Of a stretch of 64,000 nt of DNA, positions 34,791-43,899 are shown piece after piece. The translations under genes and the position numbers were made by a program. This DNA is from Bacillus ndiopicus (lineage in GTDB: Bacteria > Bacillota > Bacilli > Bacillales_A > Planococcaceae): assembly GCF_000612805.1 (NCBI RefSeq), contig NZ_HG964404.1, positions 1-64,000 on the forward strand, given 5' to 3'. The notes beneath the pieces were generated by a model. That model saw only the letters and a list, made by a program, of their open reading frames with translations, was not told the DNA's origin and made no database searches. Numbering within the stretch: position 1 is the stretch's first letter; the number at the start of each line of letters is the position of its first letter.

Positions 34791-35930
34791 ATGCCATCAA
34801 TTATTTATTTACTAGCTTTAGCGATTTTTTCTATGACTACTTCAGAGTTTATGGTTGCAGGTATGATGAACGAGCTTGCCCTTGCATTTCAGGTTTCTGT
34901 TTCATCTATTGGCTATTTAATTACAGCTTATGCAGGGGCAATGGTGATAGGAGGACCTATTTTAACTGCCATTCTCTTACGAATACGCAGTAAACAAGCA
35001 TTATTGCTTTTAATATTTGTATTTTTAATTGGTCAATCACTTGGGGCTATTGCTTGGAATTATGATATTATGATGATTTCACGTATTATAACGGGTATCG
35101 CTTCATCTTCAGCTTTTGGGGTTGCGATTTCCTATTCTGCATCATTGGTGCCTCCTAATTCAGGGGGGAAAGCGGCATCGATTGTACTTGCAGGTTTAAT
35201 GATCGCAACTGTAATAGGTTTACCTATAACAACTGTTATTTCGCAATATTTTGGCTGGCGGACGAGTTTTTGGGCTGTTGCTATTTTAGTTCTTGTTTCA
35301 GGGATTATGATTCAATGGTTGCTACCATCATCATCCATTAAAGAGCAACTTAATTGGAAAGACGAGCTGATACATTTTAAGAATAGACATCTTTGGGCAG
35401 CGTACATAACAAGTATGTTTATCATTGGCGCTACATTTGCAGCATTTAGTTATTTCACGCCTATTTTTACAAATGTCACGGGCTTTTCAAGTGCGAGTAT
35501 TCCATATTTACTTGCCCTCTATGGGAGTGCCACGGTAATTGGCAATATAGTAATTGGTAAGTTTGCAGATAAATTTACAATGAAAATACTGACGGGTGGA
35601 TTGACCATATTAATAATAGCTATGTCTTTATTTGCTTTAGGTGCAGAAAATAAATATATTGCGGTTATTTCTACTGTTTTTATTGGTTTAACTGGAGTAG
35701 CATTGAATCCAGCCATGATTGCCCGAGTTATGAAAACAGTTAAAAACGGAGCGATGATAAATACTGTTCATAGTTCTTTTATTACGCTTGGTGTTGTTAT
35801 TGGCTCGTCACTAGGTGGACTAGGAATTAGTAAAGGATACGGCTTTGTATCTCCACTATGGATTGGCGTTTGTTTAGCTATCCTAGGGTTAATTTCATTA
35901 ATTCCATATTTACGCAAAGAAAAGGCATGA
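34791..35930 (+). CDS. MFS transporter, DHA1 efflux type
   Basis: A 379-residue protein with 12 helices, beginning directly in helix 1 (IIYLLALAIFSMTTSEFMVAG) with the family's TSEF motif. Conserved features include SRIITGIASSSAFGVAISYS and the helix 5 GLMIATVIGLPI motif. It follows the TetR gene and is probably its target. It resembles the transporter at 32912 in fold but not closely enough to be a recent duplicate. Confidence 0.8.
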   Translation: MPSIIYLLALAIFSMTTSEFMVAGMMNELALAFQVSVSSIGYLITAYAGAMVIGGPILTAILLRIRSKQALLLLIFVFLIGQSLGAIAWNYDIMMISRIITGIASSSAFGVAISYSASLVPPNSGGKAASIVLAGLMIATVIGLPITTVISQYFGWRTSFWAVAILVLVSGIMIQWLLPSSSIKEQLNWKDELIHFKNRHLWAAYITSMFIIGATFAAFSYFTPIFTNVTGFSSASIPYLLALYGSATVIGNIVIGKFADKFTMKILTGGLTILIIAMSLFALGAENKYIAVISTVFIGLTGVALNPAMIARVMKTVKNGAMINTVHSSFITLGVVIGSSLGGLGISKGYGFVSPLWIGVCLAILGLISLIPYLRKEKA

Positions 35931-35953
35931 TAAGAGATTTAAATAAGGGGAGA

Positions 35954-35999
35954 GAAGGTCGCTCTATATAATTTTCGAGTGACAATTTCGACCTTTTTT
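35954..35999 (+). terminator. Terminator of the tetR-MFS unit
   Basis: AAGGTCG (35955-35961) with CGACCTT (35989-35995), plus an inner CTC/GAG pairing, followed by T's. Confidence 0.7.
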
Positions 36000-36144
36000 C
36001 ATGTAGAAACGATGGTTGATTGGGATAGCTTTTTAGTCGAAGTTCATTATCATTACTTTTTCAAATATGAAATAATTAAAGTATAATAGGTGAAGGTTGC
36101 GCAAAGATTATTTCAAATGGTTTAGATGAAGGATGATTTTAAAC

Positions 36145-37110
36145 ATGTATATTACTAGAGAGAAGTTAGAAAATCGGCAAATTTGGCTATACGCTATTTC
36201 TCTATTATTTGGAGGAGTTTTAGGTATTACAAATAAGGAATTTGGATCAAGCTTAGATTGGATTATTTCGCCACTTATAGCCATTCTTATGTATGCGATG
36301 TTTGCTCAAATACCATTTTTAAAACTGCGTGAGGCAATGAAAAATTTCAGATTTATGATGGCATTGCTAATAGGGAATTTTATCGCCGTCCCTATCATTG
36401 TCTGGATTTTGACGATGATATTCCCGCAATCTCCAGCCATTTTATTAGGTGTTTGTTTAGTTTTACTTACACCATGTATTGATTATGTCATCGTCTTTAC
36501 TCAACTTGGTAAAGGTAACGAAAAATTAATGTTAGCCTCTACACCTATTTTGTTCGTCGTACAAATGATTTTACTTCCATTGTATTTATGGCTATTTATC
36601 GGTGAGGAAATGGTAGCGATTGTTCATATAGGGCCATTCTTAGAAGCTTTTTTATTATTAATCGTTATGCCACTAATAGTAGCTTTGCTTACTCAATTAT
36701 GGGCTAACAAGAAAGCAATAGGTGAGAAGGTACTGGATTTCACTACATGGTTACCCGTTCCATTTATGGCTATCGTGTTAATTGTGGTAGTTGCTTCTCA
36801 AATTGGTAAAGTATATCGCGATTTCGAGATAATTGTTGGTGTAATTCCAATCTATATTTTATTTTTAATTATTACTCCGTTTGTATCACGTTTTATCGCA
36901 TATGCGTTCAAATTAGATACGGGTGCAGGCAGGGCATTAATTTTTAGTACAGGAACAAGAAATTCCCTTGTCGTTCTTCCTTTAGCGCTAGCTTTACCAG
37001 AAGGGTGGGCAATGCTTGCCGCAGCGGTCATCGTCACGCAAACCATTGTGGAGCTGATAGGAGAGCTATTCTATATCAAGGTTATACCTGGGCTACTAAT
37101 GAAAGGGTAA
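36145..37110 (+). CDS. BASS/ACR3-like transporter
   Basis: This membrane protein of 321 residues has about 10 helices. The LLTPCIDYVIVFTQLG segment keeps the Cys found in helix 4 of ACR3 arsenite permeases, and RALIFSTGTRNSLVVLPLAL corresponds to the family's late FTAxxN-like helix. It is often annotated simply as an arsenic resistance protein, but no arsR or arsC lies beside it, and it differs from the clear ACR3 gene at 50381. The start is ATG 36145 or 36133; neither has ideal spacing to GAAGG. Confidence 0.65.
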   Translation: MYITREKLENRQIWLYAISLLFGGVLGITNKEFGSSLDWIISPLIAILMYAMFAQIPFLKLREAMKNFRFMMALLIGNFIAVPIIVWILTMIFPQSPAILLGVCLVLLTPCIDYVIVFTQLGKGNEKLMLASTPILFVVQMILLPLYLWLFIGEEMVAIVHIGPFLEAFLLLIVMPLIVALLTQLWANKKAIGEKVLDFTTWLPVPFMAIVLIVVVASQIGKVYRDFEIIVGVIPIYILFLIITPFVSRFIAYAFKLDTGAGRALIFSTGTRNSLVVLPLALALPEGWAMLAAAVIVTQTIVELIGELFYIKVIPGLLMKG

Positions 37111-37165
37111 AAGAAGGATTATTTCTCCTTATTAGAGAATTAATAGGGTGAGGAGAGTGAATAAA

Positions 37166-37639
37166 GTGGAATTACATATTGAAAAGATAAATAGAGAGAT
37201 GGCTAGCGACATACTTAGTTGGGCGTATGAAAAGCCCTATGATTTTTACAATAACGAAGTAACGGATGAAGGGTTAGAGGAGCTACTCGATGGTTCTTAC
37301 TATGCGCTTGTTGATGAATCGAAGGAATTAATTGGATTCTTTTGCATCGGAAAGGGTGCCCAAGTGCCTGCTGGGAATCGCTTTGGTGTTTACGCAGATG
37401 ATTTTGTCGATATGGGGCTGGGTATGAATCCCAATCTTGTAGGTAAAGGAAATGGCTTTGAGTTTTGCTCATATATTGTTAAATATATTGAACAACATTA
37501 TAATGGCATCCCCATCCGATTAACTGTAGCAACATTCAATCAAAGAGCCATCCATCTATATGAAAAGCTCGGTTTTGTGTTAGCAGGTGAATTTAGTAGC
37601 GATATTGGGGAATTTATAACAATGATTAAAAAAGTCTAA
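37166..37639 (+). CDS. GNAT acetyltransferase
   Basis: A 157-residue GNAT protein. The start is set at GTG 37166, ten bases from GGTGAGGAG; GTG codons at 37148 and 37157 are closer to or inside the RBS. The acetyl-CoA site is GLGMNPNLVGKGNGFEF and the last part has TVATFNQRAIHLYEKLGFV. The form resembles ribosomal-protein-type (RimI/RimJ-like) acetyltransferases. It follows the BASS gene by 55 bases and may be co-transcribed. Confidence 0.75.
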   Translation: MELHIEKINREMASDILSWAYEKPYDFYNNEVTDEGLEELLDGSYYALVDESKELIGFFCIGKGAQVPAGNRFGVYADDFVDMGLGMNPNLVGKGNGFEFCSYIVKYIEQHYNGIPIRLTVATFNQRAIHLYEKLGFVLAGEFSSDIGEFITMIKKV

Positions 37640-37681
37640 AAAAATCACCTAACTGTTTTCTAGTCAGTTGGGTGATTTTTT
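37639..37681. terminator. Bidirectional terminator
   Basis: AATCACCTAACTG (from 37643) pairs with CAGTTGGGTGATT, with A's before and T's after, between convergent genes. Confidence 0.8.
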
Positions 37682-37699
37682 AGATTCGATTTAAACAGC

Positions 37700-38578
37700 T
37701 TACGCGTCTTCTTTTCCTACTAACCCAGAAGCAGCCATATCTTTGTCAGCGTGTCCTACATTAAGTGCACGTTGGAATCTTTGTAGTCCAGCATTTGTTA
37801 TATCTACTTGTAATCCTTGCTGTTCTGCGGCTGTTACAACCAATTTTGCATCTTTTACTGCATTTGCAATTGAAAAACTGGTTGTATAATCATTTGTCAA
37901 AATAGCTTGTGCTTTTTGCTGAAAGAATGGGCTATCCATTGGTCCACCTGTTACTACATCTATAACTAATGCTGGATCAATTCCTAATTCTTTGGCAAGG
38001 CTTAAGCTCTCGGCAACGCCATTTGTCAAAGCGAAAACCCAACTATTTAATGCTAATTTCAAGCGACTGCTGGCTCCTGGTTCTTCAGAAACCCATACAG
38101 TGCGTTTTCCAATAGCATCAAAGATTGGTTCAATCAATTTTCTGTGTTGCGTTGAACCCGAAGCCAAAATAACAAGCTGACCTTGTTCTGCTGGCTGTTT
38201 TGTTCCTTGAACTGGGGCATCATAGAAAATTAACTCCTGATGATGGGCAAATGATGCTAATTCATCAATATTCACTCCAACTGTACTCATCTGAATCCAG
38301 ATGGTCCCTTTTGATAAACTTTCCTTTACAGATTGCATTACTTCTAATACTACGGGGCCGTCTTTCAAAAGACTTATAATTACATCCGTGTCTTGAACTG
38401 CTTCCTGTGGAGAATCACATACAGTAACACCCATGGATTGGAGCTTATCAGATTTTGAACGTGTCCGATTCCAGACTCGTACATCAAACGCCTGCTTTTG
38501 TAAATTTGCGGCGACAGGAGCACCGATAATTCCTGTACCAAGCACAGCGATTGTTTTTGTTTCTTTACGATTAACCAT
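37700..38578 (-). CDS. NAD(P)-dependent beta-hydroxyacid dehydrogenase family protein
   Basis: A 292-residue protein with an N-terminal Rossmann domain (VLGTGIIGAPVAANL) and basic residues after strand 2 (VWNRTRSK), which favour NADP. It has the family's DAPVQGTKQPAEQGQL substrate motif in place of DAPVSGG, and the catalytic Lys region RLKLALNSW. It fits the 3-hydroxyisobutyrate/glyoxylate reductase and imine-reductase-like group. It lies 11 bases after a DMT transporter gene on the same strand, forming an operon opposite a MocR regulator. Confidence 0.8.
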   Translation of the reverse strand: MVNRKETKTIAVLGTGIIGAPVAANLQKQAFDVRVWNRTRSKSDKLQSMGVTVCDSPQEAVQDTDVIISLLKDGPVVLEVMQSVKESLSKGTIWIQMSTVGVNIDELASFAHHQELIFYDAPVQGTKQPAEQGQLVILASGSTQHRKLIEPIFDAIGKRTVWVSEEPGASSRLKLALNSWVFALTNGVAESLSLAKELGIDPALVIDVVTGGPMDSPFFQQKAQAILTNDYTTSFSIANAVKDAKLVVTAAEQQGLQVDITNAGLQRFQRALNVGHADKDMAASGLVGKEDA

Positions 38579-38589
38579 TTGTATACCTC

Positions 38590-39483
38590 CTATGCGCTAG
38601 GTACGCTTTTTACATTGACTAAAACAACGCCTAAAATAATAATGATTGCACCAATGATATGAAAATAATAGAATGGCTCGTTTAAAATTAGCACGCCAGA
38701 AAGAATGGTAATCAAAGTGGCCACATTATTAAACACGCTTACTTGAATAACTGGTAATTTGGATACGGCATAAATAGACAGTAAAGAAGTGCCGAATGTA
38801 GATAGAACACCTAAAAATAAAATCGACAGTAGGTAGGGAACCTCTGTCAGAGAATCCACATATTCGCTTGCAGACCCACCGTTGATAAAATACACAGCGT
38901 TAAAGAACAAGAAGCCAATAAACATGGTATATAGCGTGATTTGGATTGGCGCCACCGTTTTTGTTGCACTTCTTGAGAGTATTTGCCAGATGGCAGTTGC
39001 GAGAATAGATACGATAATCAACAAGTTGCCAATTAGATGAAATTCATAGCCTCCCGAGCTATTCATTAGCTGTAAGAAAACAACACCAATAATACTTAAA
39101 GTGATTCCTATCCCTTGTATTTTTTGAATTTTTTCTTTCAGGAATATGCTTGCTAGTAGAACCGTTATAGCAGGAGCGATTGCTTGAATAATTCCTGCGT
39201 CTGTCACGGTTATTTGATTAAGTCCAAGTATCTGACTACTGAAAAAAAGAAGTGGATAAAATAGCGAGATAATCAAAACTAACATCACTTCTTTTCTATT
39301 TAACCTTAAGCTAACTGGTCTTATTGCTAGAAATAGAAGCAATCCGAGAAAGGCGAATGTAAATCGTTGTGCCAATATAAGTAATTGCCCTTCATATGTT
39401 AAAGAAATTTTAACAAACATAAAAGACAGTCCAATAATGATGGAAAAAGCTACGGCTGCTAATAAAGCGCTATGTTTTTTCAT
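38590..39483 (-). CDS. DMT superfamily (EamA) transporter
   Basis: This 297-residue protein has ten helices in two EamA repeats. The first starts at the N-terminus (LAAVAFSIIIGLSFMFVKIS) and the second near residue 150. EamA proteins carry metabolites or amino acids, usually outward. A GGAGGGGG site precedes it. It is divergent from the MocR gene, with a 16-base palindrome between, and MocR-DMT pairs are common in Bacillales. Confidence 0.8.
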   Translation of the reverse strand: MKKHSALLAAVAFSIIIGLSFMFVKISLTYEGQLLILAQRFTFAFLGLLLFLAIRPVSLRLNRKEVMLVLIISLFYPLLFFSSQILGLNQITVTDAGIIQAIAPAITVLLASIFLKEKIQKIQGIGITLSIIGVVFLQLMNSSGGYEFHLIGNLLIIVSILATAIWQILSRSATKTVAPIQITLYTMFIGFLFFNAVYFINGGSASEYVDSLTEVPYLLSILFLGVLSTFGTSLLSIYAVSKLPVIQVSVFNNVATLITILSGVLILNEPFYYFHIIGAIIIILGVVLVNVKSVPSA

Positions 39484-39548
39484 GCGTTCCCCCTCCTTCT
39501 TTTTTAGAATAAAGAAAGAATATCATAAATAATGAATTATTTTTTATT

Positions 39549-39564
39549 TGTGTATCGATACACA
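39549..39564. promoter_or_regulatory. Palindromic operator between the MocR gene and the DMT operon
   Basis: TGTGTATCGATACACA is a perfect 16-base palindrome in the 144-base divergent intergenic region, a good MocR binding candidate. Confidence 0.6.
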
Positions 39565-39627
39565 TCAAATAAAGTGAAGCGTGGCTAGAATGGATTCATG
39601 GTAATCTATAGTTAGAGGAGGGATGAC

Positions 39628-40953
39628 ATGAGGAAGCATCAATTGGTTGCCAATAAAATTCTAGAAAATATCGAACGAGGGGAATATACGGAGCGCCTCC
39701 CATCTGTAAGAAAAATGATGGATGTCTTTGCGGTAAGTCAAGCTACAATGACGCAGGCACTGCAACATCTTGTTGATATGAATAAGATATACGCTCAGCC
39801 CAATGTAGGCTATTTTATTATTTCGAGAAAAACAGAGTCACCTGTTTTTAATGGGGTCTATGATTTTTCCACTGCCTCTACTTCATGGACAGATTTCCCG
39901 TTAGATAGCTATTCACAATGTTTGGAAACCGCTATTCACAATGAAAAAACAGAATTATTCACCTATGGACCAACAACTGGTAATGAGGAACTGAAAAGCT
40001 TATTTCAAAAATTATTAGCAGAAGATCAGATTTTCACTAAAAAAGAACAAATCATGGTAACAAGCGGTACACAGCAGGCTTTGCATATTCTTGCTTTAAT
40101 GATAATGACTAAAAAGGAATCCATTCTAATAGAACAGCCAACCTATCATCAAATAATAAATTTGATTGAACGACTTCATTTGGATTATGTCACTTGCTAT
40201 CGGGATTTAGACAGGATAGATTTAGGGGAAATGGAGGAAACCATTAAAAGTAAGCGTCCTAACTATGTTTATTTGATGCCACGGCTTCATAATCCGCTTG
40301 GTACTACTTTGGGAGAAGAGGAAAAATATATACTTTTAAACTATGCGAAAACGTACGATTTTTATATTATAGAAGATGATTATTTAGGTGATTTTGAAGG
40401 AAGCAATAGTTACAAGACGCTTTATGAAATGGATATGAATCAGCGGGTTATTTATTTAAAGAGCTTTTCTAAAATTATGTTCCCCGGTCAGCGATTAGGT
40501 ATTGCAGTCTTGCCAGAAAAATTGATTGAGCCTTTTCACAGCTTTAAAGAAATTATTGATATTCATACAAATTCTTTAAGTCAAGTGATTATGCAGACGT
40601 TTATGGAAAGCGGACTATACGCACACCATAAAGATAAAATCGTGTTTAGGCATCAACAGAAAGCCAAAATGCTACGTAACGCACTAAAAACTTACTTTTC
40701 TAATTACCAATTTAACGATAATCACCAAATGCATACAGTAATCAAGCTTCCGAAACAAATAAATATGAATAAACTTCAGGAAGAACTAGCTAAGCGACAT
40801 GTTTTAGTAGACGATTACAAAACAAATTATGTAGTCGGATATAAACAAAACCATAAGTTTCTCAAATTAAACACAACAAGTATCCCTGAGAATAAGATTA
40901 ATGAAGGCGTTCAATTAATTCAGGAAGCGATAGAAGCAAGTAAAATACTTTGA
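39628..40953 (+). CDS. MocR-type regulator (GntR DNA-binding domain with aminotransferase domain)
   Basis: The 441-residue protein is a fusion of a GntR helix-turn-helix (residues about 5-70, RLPSVRKMMDVFAVSQATMTQ) and a fold-type I PLP aminotransferase-like domain. The PLP lysine is in YLKSFSKIMFPGQRLG, and YLMPRLHNPLGTT carries the Asn-Pro pocket. Such proteins sense amino acids or PLP compounds rather than acting as full enzymes. It probably controls the divergent DMT-dehydrogenase operon. A Nudix gene follows after 26 bases. Confidence 0.85.
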   Translation: MRKHQLVANKILENIERGEYTERLPSVRKMMDVFAVSQATMTQALQHLVDMNKIYAQPNVGYFIISRKTESPVFNGVYDFSTASTSWTDFPLDSYSQCLETAIHNEKTELFTYGPTTGNEELKSLFQKLLAEDQIFTKKEQIMVTSGTQQALHILALMIMTKKESILIEQPTYHQIINLIERLHLDYVTCYRDLDRIDLGEMEETIKSKRPNYVYLMPRLHNPLGTTLGEEEKYILLNYAKTYDFYIIEDDYLGDFEGSNSYKTLYEMDMNQRVIYLKSFSKIMFPGQRLGIAVLPEKLIEPFHSFKEIIDIHTNSLSQVIMQTFMESGLYAHHKDKIVFRHQQKAKMLRNALKTYFSNYQFNDNHQMHTVIKLPKQINMNKLQEELAKRHVLVDDYKTNYVVGYKQNHKFLKLNTTSIPENKINEGVQLIQEAIEASKIL

Positions 40954-40979
40954 TATTGCATTAAAAAGCGAGGGGTTTT

Positions 40980-41459
40980 ATGTCTATGCCAGTATTTGGA
41001 GAAAAGAAAAAGGCACAAGAGTACGTAAAAAGAAGCGCTGTATATTCAATAATATTTGATAAGTTAAAAGAGAATATTGCTATTATTGTGATAAACAGAG
41101 AGGATTATTTCCTTCCAGGTGGTGGAATTGAAGACAAGGAAGATCATCGCATGTGTATAAAACGGGAAGCTTTAGAAGAAATGGGAATGACAATTGAGCC
41201 CGTTAAGTATTTAGGGGATGCACACCAATATTTTTATTCCCAAAACGACTCAGAATATTACCTGAATGAAGGGCATTTTTATCTATGCGAGCAAGGCCAT
41301 TATATTAGTGAACCTTTAGAAAAGGATCATGCTCTAATATGGATAAAGCCTTCTCTAACTATAGCAAAAATGGTTCATGAACATCAGGCTTGGGCGATAA
41401 AGAAAGCTATTGACGCATTAAATCTTGAAGCAAATCGAGCATTTAAAAAGACCACCTAG
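40980..41459 (+). CDS. Nudix hydrolase
   Basis: The 159-residue protein carries the full Nudix box GGIEDKEDHRMCIKREALEE-MG- at about residues 48-70, with the Glu cluster that binds metal. The substrate cannot be read; small Nudix proteins clean up nucleotide diphosphate derivatives. It is close behind the MocR gene with its own GAGGGG site. Confidence 0.8.
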   Translation: MSMPVFGEKKKAQEYVKRSAVYSIIFDKLKENIAIIVINREDYFLPGGGIEDKEDHRMCIKREALEEMGMTIEPVKYLGDAHQYFYSQNDSEYYLNEGHFYLCEQGHYISEPLEKDHALIWIKPSLTIAKMVHEHQAWAIKKAIDALNLEANRAFKKTT

Positions 41460-41483
41460 TATAATAGGCAGTCTACAGTCTGA

Positions 41484-41513
41484 GGTTGAGAAATTATTTT
41501 CTCAACCTTTTTA
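41484..41513. terminator. Terminator after the Nudix gene
   Basis: GGTTGAGAAA (41484-41493) pairs with TTTCTCAACC (41498-41507), then T's. Confidence 0.8.
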
Positions 41514-41532
41514 TTCGGTGTTTTTTTTATTT

Positions 41533-42390
41533 TCACTCAATATTTTCTACATTTAAACACTTAGTTTCACAGTAATAGCCTTTGCCGCCAACATAAACTT
41601 TTTCTATTTCATTCTTGCTATTGGTTGCTAATTTAACTAATATTTCGGAAGGCGAATGTAAAGAATAACCTTGTTCAAATACATAGACTTCTTTTTGCGA
41701 GTAGTGCTGTTCATAAAGGTAGCAAGCTAATGCAGCGTTTGAAGTTCCAGTCGCTGCTTCTTCATTGATGTCATACAGTGGAGCAAAATTTCTGCATATA
41801 ATTCGATTGTCATTAAAGGTATATAGATGCACCCCGATAACATTATAGTAATTGCTTATTTCTTTAATTTTTTCAAAATTAGGTTGCAGTGCATGTAATT
41901 GTGTTTCGCTTTTTATAGGAATTAAAATATCTTTTAAGCCCGTGGAGACAATTTGAATTGGGTATTTATTGTCTATAGCTTTAATGTCAAAACAGTCGAT
42001 GAATTCGTTTGGAGATACAACTTCATAGAATATCGGTTTGTTTTGTTCCATGAATATGATGTCATCTTTTATGGTAATAGTAAGAACACCACTGTTCGTT
42101 TCTATCGTATAGCGATTCTTGAAAAGTTTATTTAAATGCATCAGTATCGCGAAAGAGCCAATTGTGGCATGACCACATAAATCAACTTCTTCTTTTGGTG
42201 TAAAATACTCAAATTTATAATCAGCAATTTCAGATTCAGATATAAATGCAGTTTCTGCATAGCCAAGTTGTTTGGCTATTTCCATTTTTTGAGTAGTGGT
42301 CAATGCATTCTCAATAAATACCACTCCTGCTTTATTTCCGCCCTTAAGATCCTTGCTAAATGCACTTGCAACATAAACGGATATTTTCAT
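41533..42390 (-). CDS. PhzF family isomerase-like protein
   Basis: A 285-residue protein of the PhzF/diaminopimelate-epimerase-like fold. Visible motifs are GGNKAGVVF near the start, GYAETAFIS with the catalytic-type Glu, VDLCGHATIGSFAIL and the late EEAATGTSNAALACYL. These enzymes isomerise or epimerise small acids; the substrate is open. Start ATG 42390 follows AGGAAGG; the longer frame upstream has no RBS. It stands alone beside an S51-like peptidase on the same strand. Confidence 0.8.
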   Translation of the reverse strand: MKISVYVASAFSKDLKGGNKAGVVFIENALTTTQKMEIAKQLGYAETAFISESEIADYKFEYFTPKEEVDLCGHATIGSFAILMHLNKLFKNRYTIETNSGVLTITIKDDIIFMEQNKPIFYEVVSPNEFIDCFDIKAIDNKYPIQIVSTGLKDILIPIKSETQLHALQPNFEKIKEISNYYNVIGVHLYTFNDNRIICRNFAPLYDINEEAATGTSNAALACYLYEQHYSQKEVYVFEQGYSLHSPSEILVKLATNSKNEIEKVYVGGKGYYCETKCLNVENIE

Positions 42391-42480
42391 AAGACACCTT
42401 CCTTCCTCACTTATAGTAAATTGTAGCATAGAAAGCACTACGTATAAATGTTGTTGGATAAATTTTCCACAAAGCAAGAG

Positions 42481-42560
42481 ACAAACTATTTTTTAGCATC
42501 TGAACTCTTCAAAAATAGTTTGTCTACAGTCTAAGACCACCTAATAGAATAGGTGGTCTA
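42481..42560. terminator. Two stacked hairpins between the PhzF and S51 genes
   Basis: ACAAACTATTTTT (42481-42493) pairs with AAAAATAGTTTGT (42511-42523), and AGACCACCT (42534-42542) with AGGTGGTCT (42551-42559). They lie downstream of the S51 gene on its strand and upstream of the PhzF gene, so a terminator role is likely, though T tracts are short. Confidence 0.5.
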
Positions 42561-42593
42561 TAGAAGCTTTGCATAAAGAAATTAATTCATCAA

Positions 42594-43250
42594 CTAGAGC
42601 GTCTCATCCAATTTCTGAATCTTTGAGTGGGAAATTAAATATACATTGCCTATAATATCGATTTTGTCTCCCTTTACACGTACAGCGCAATCTTTGTTTG
42701 ACGCGTAAATATTTATTTCTTCCGATAGGGGAGACAGTTCGTCTTGAACCAATGCAATGTTATTTTCAAGATCAAAATGAGAAAGGACGGAAAAATTGTC
42801 AAGACCGATTCCGTCGTAGACAGAGCTCGTTTCAACTTGATAACCAAAGTTTTTCGAGCATAACCATTTGGCGGACATGTTGATTGCACCAGCGCTTGCC
42901 CCCATCACAATGGCTGCACTTTTTTTAATCAAATCCGAAAATTCGTATTCAATTAAAAATCCATTTTGTTTAACAGTATTCCCACCCAACAAGAAAATGA
43001 CTGAGGCATTTTGAATTAAAGCTTGGGCATCTTCCTTCTGTACGCGATAATTAATTAAATGATATTCATCAAACATAATGCCCACCTGGTCAAGCCACGA
43101 GCGTTCAATAGCACCATCATCTTCATCAAAAGATGGATTTGAGCTAATCATCACAAGCGATTTTCTATCAGTTATATCCTCCTGTAACGCCCTGCCTAGA
43201 TTCTCTGGAAAAAAGTTGTTAAACCAACCTAAATAATAGTGAGTTTTCAT
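42594..43250 (-). CDS. Peptidase S51 family protein (dipeptidase E-like)
   Basis: The 218-residue protein has a class-I-amidotransferase-like fold. The nucleophile elbow is GASAGAIN with Ser as in dipeptidase E, preceded by IFLLGGNTVKQ. S51 enzymes cut N-terminal Asp dipeptides or cyanophycin pieces. Start ATG 43250 lies after a GGGGG stretch; the frame upstream lacks an RBS. Confidence 0.75.
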   Translation of the reverse strand: MKTHYYLGWFNNFFPENLGRALQEDITDRKSLVMISSNPSFDEDDGAIERSWLDQVGIMFDEYHLINYRVQKEDAQALIQNASVIFLLGGNTVKQNGFLIEYEFSDLIKKSAAIVMGASAGAINMSAKWLCSKNFGYQVETSSVYDGIGLDNFSVLSHFDLENNIALVQDELSPLSEEINIYASNKDCAVRVKGDKIDIIGNVYLISHSKIQKLDETL

Positions 43251-43362
43251 AAGTCCCCCGTAGTAATGTGTATGTTCTGTTTGCTGTGTCCAATGTAATG
43301 GTTTGTGACACAATTTCATCCAAACTATCCGATTTGTATAAATTTATTTAAAAGGTATGATT

Positions 43363-43440
43363 TTATCCTGTATTAACAGGCTGTAAGACCCCCACTGATT
43401 GAAGGTTCACTTTATTTCAAATCTACAATTTCCCCTTATT
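43363..43440. repeat. Second dispersed repeat, uninterrupted copy
   Basis: Bases 43363-43385 are identical to 27828-27850, and the following GGTTCACTTTATTT and AATTTCCCC match the distal part of the copy near 27990-28010. Here nothing separates the two parts. Confidence 0.6.
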
Positions 43441-43533
43441 TTTTCTATCTCAAGTATAGCATCTTATTTTTGGAAAAATAAGACTCGAATTTTCGGAAAT
43501 TATAAAATATTATTAAATGGCATTAGAAAGGGA

Positions 43534-43787
43534 GGGTATTCGAGGAGAAATACATGCCTTATAAGTCGTCCTATCGTAATCCATATTTGGAAAGAGGGAA
43601 CTTCTGGCATAGGCAGACTCATTTATTTACATTGCTATTTTATTATATTGACTATGCCCTTGCCCAAATTAGTGCGTTACAAATACGGACGATTGCTCAA
43701 AAAAATTCAAATGAAGCATGGAGCGTTTATATGAAAATTGCTGATGAGGGTGGTAATCTCTCTTTCCTTGATTTAGTGAATCTCTGA
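43534..43787 (+). pseudogene. C-terminal remnant of an M3 oligoendopeptidase F
   Basis: The frame reads VFEEKYMPYKSSYRNPYLER and then HRQTHLFTLLFYYIDYALAQ, continuing ISALQIRTIAQ and GGNLSFLDLVNL. This is the conserved C-terminal part of M3-family oligoendopeptidase F after the HExxH region. It is only about 80 residues long and begins just after a stop, without the zinc site, so it is a leftover of a full gene of about 560 codons. An ATG at 43554 lies inside the remnant and is unlikely to be a true start. Confidence 0.7.
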
Positions 43788-43899
43788 ATTTTAATTCAGT
43801 TATTTTTAAGCTAATCCCATTGACTTTAATCAGAGTTCAGTCTTATTATATTTATATTGACTTAATTCATTATAAATAGTCATTAAAGGAGAAGAGCGT

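Noticed and set aside
43399..43734. A 111-codon frame over the oligoendopeptidase remnant
   Set aside because: The recognisable M3 peptidase sequence lies in another frame; this one has no family likeness and no RBS.
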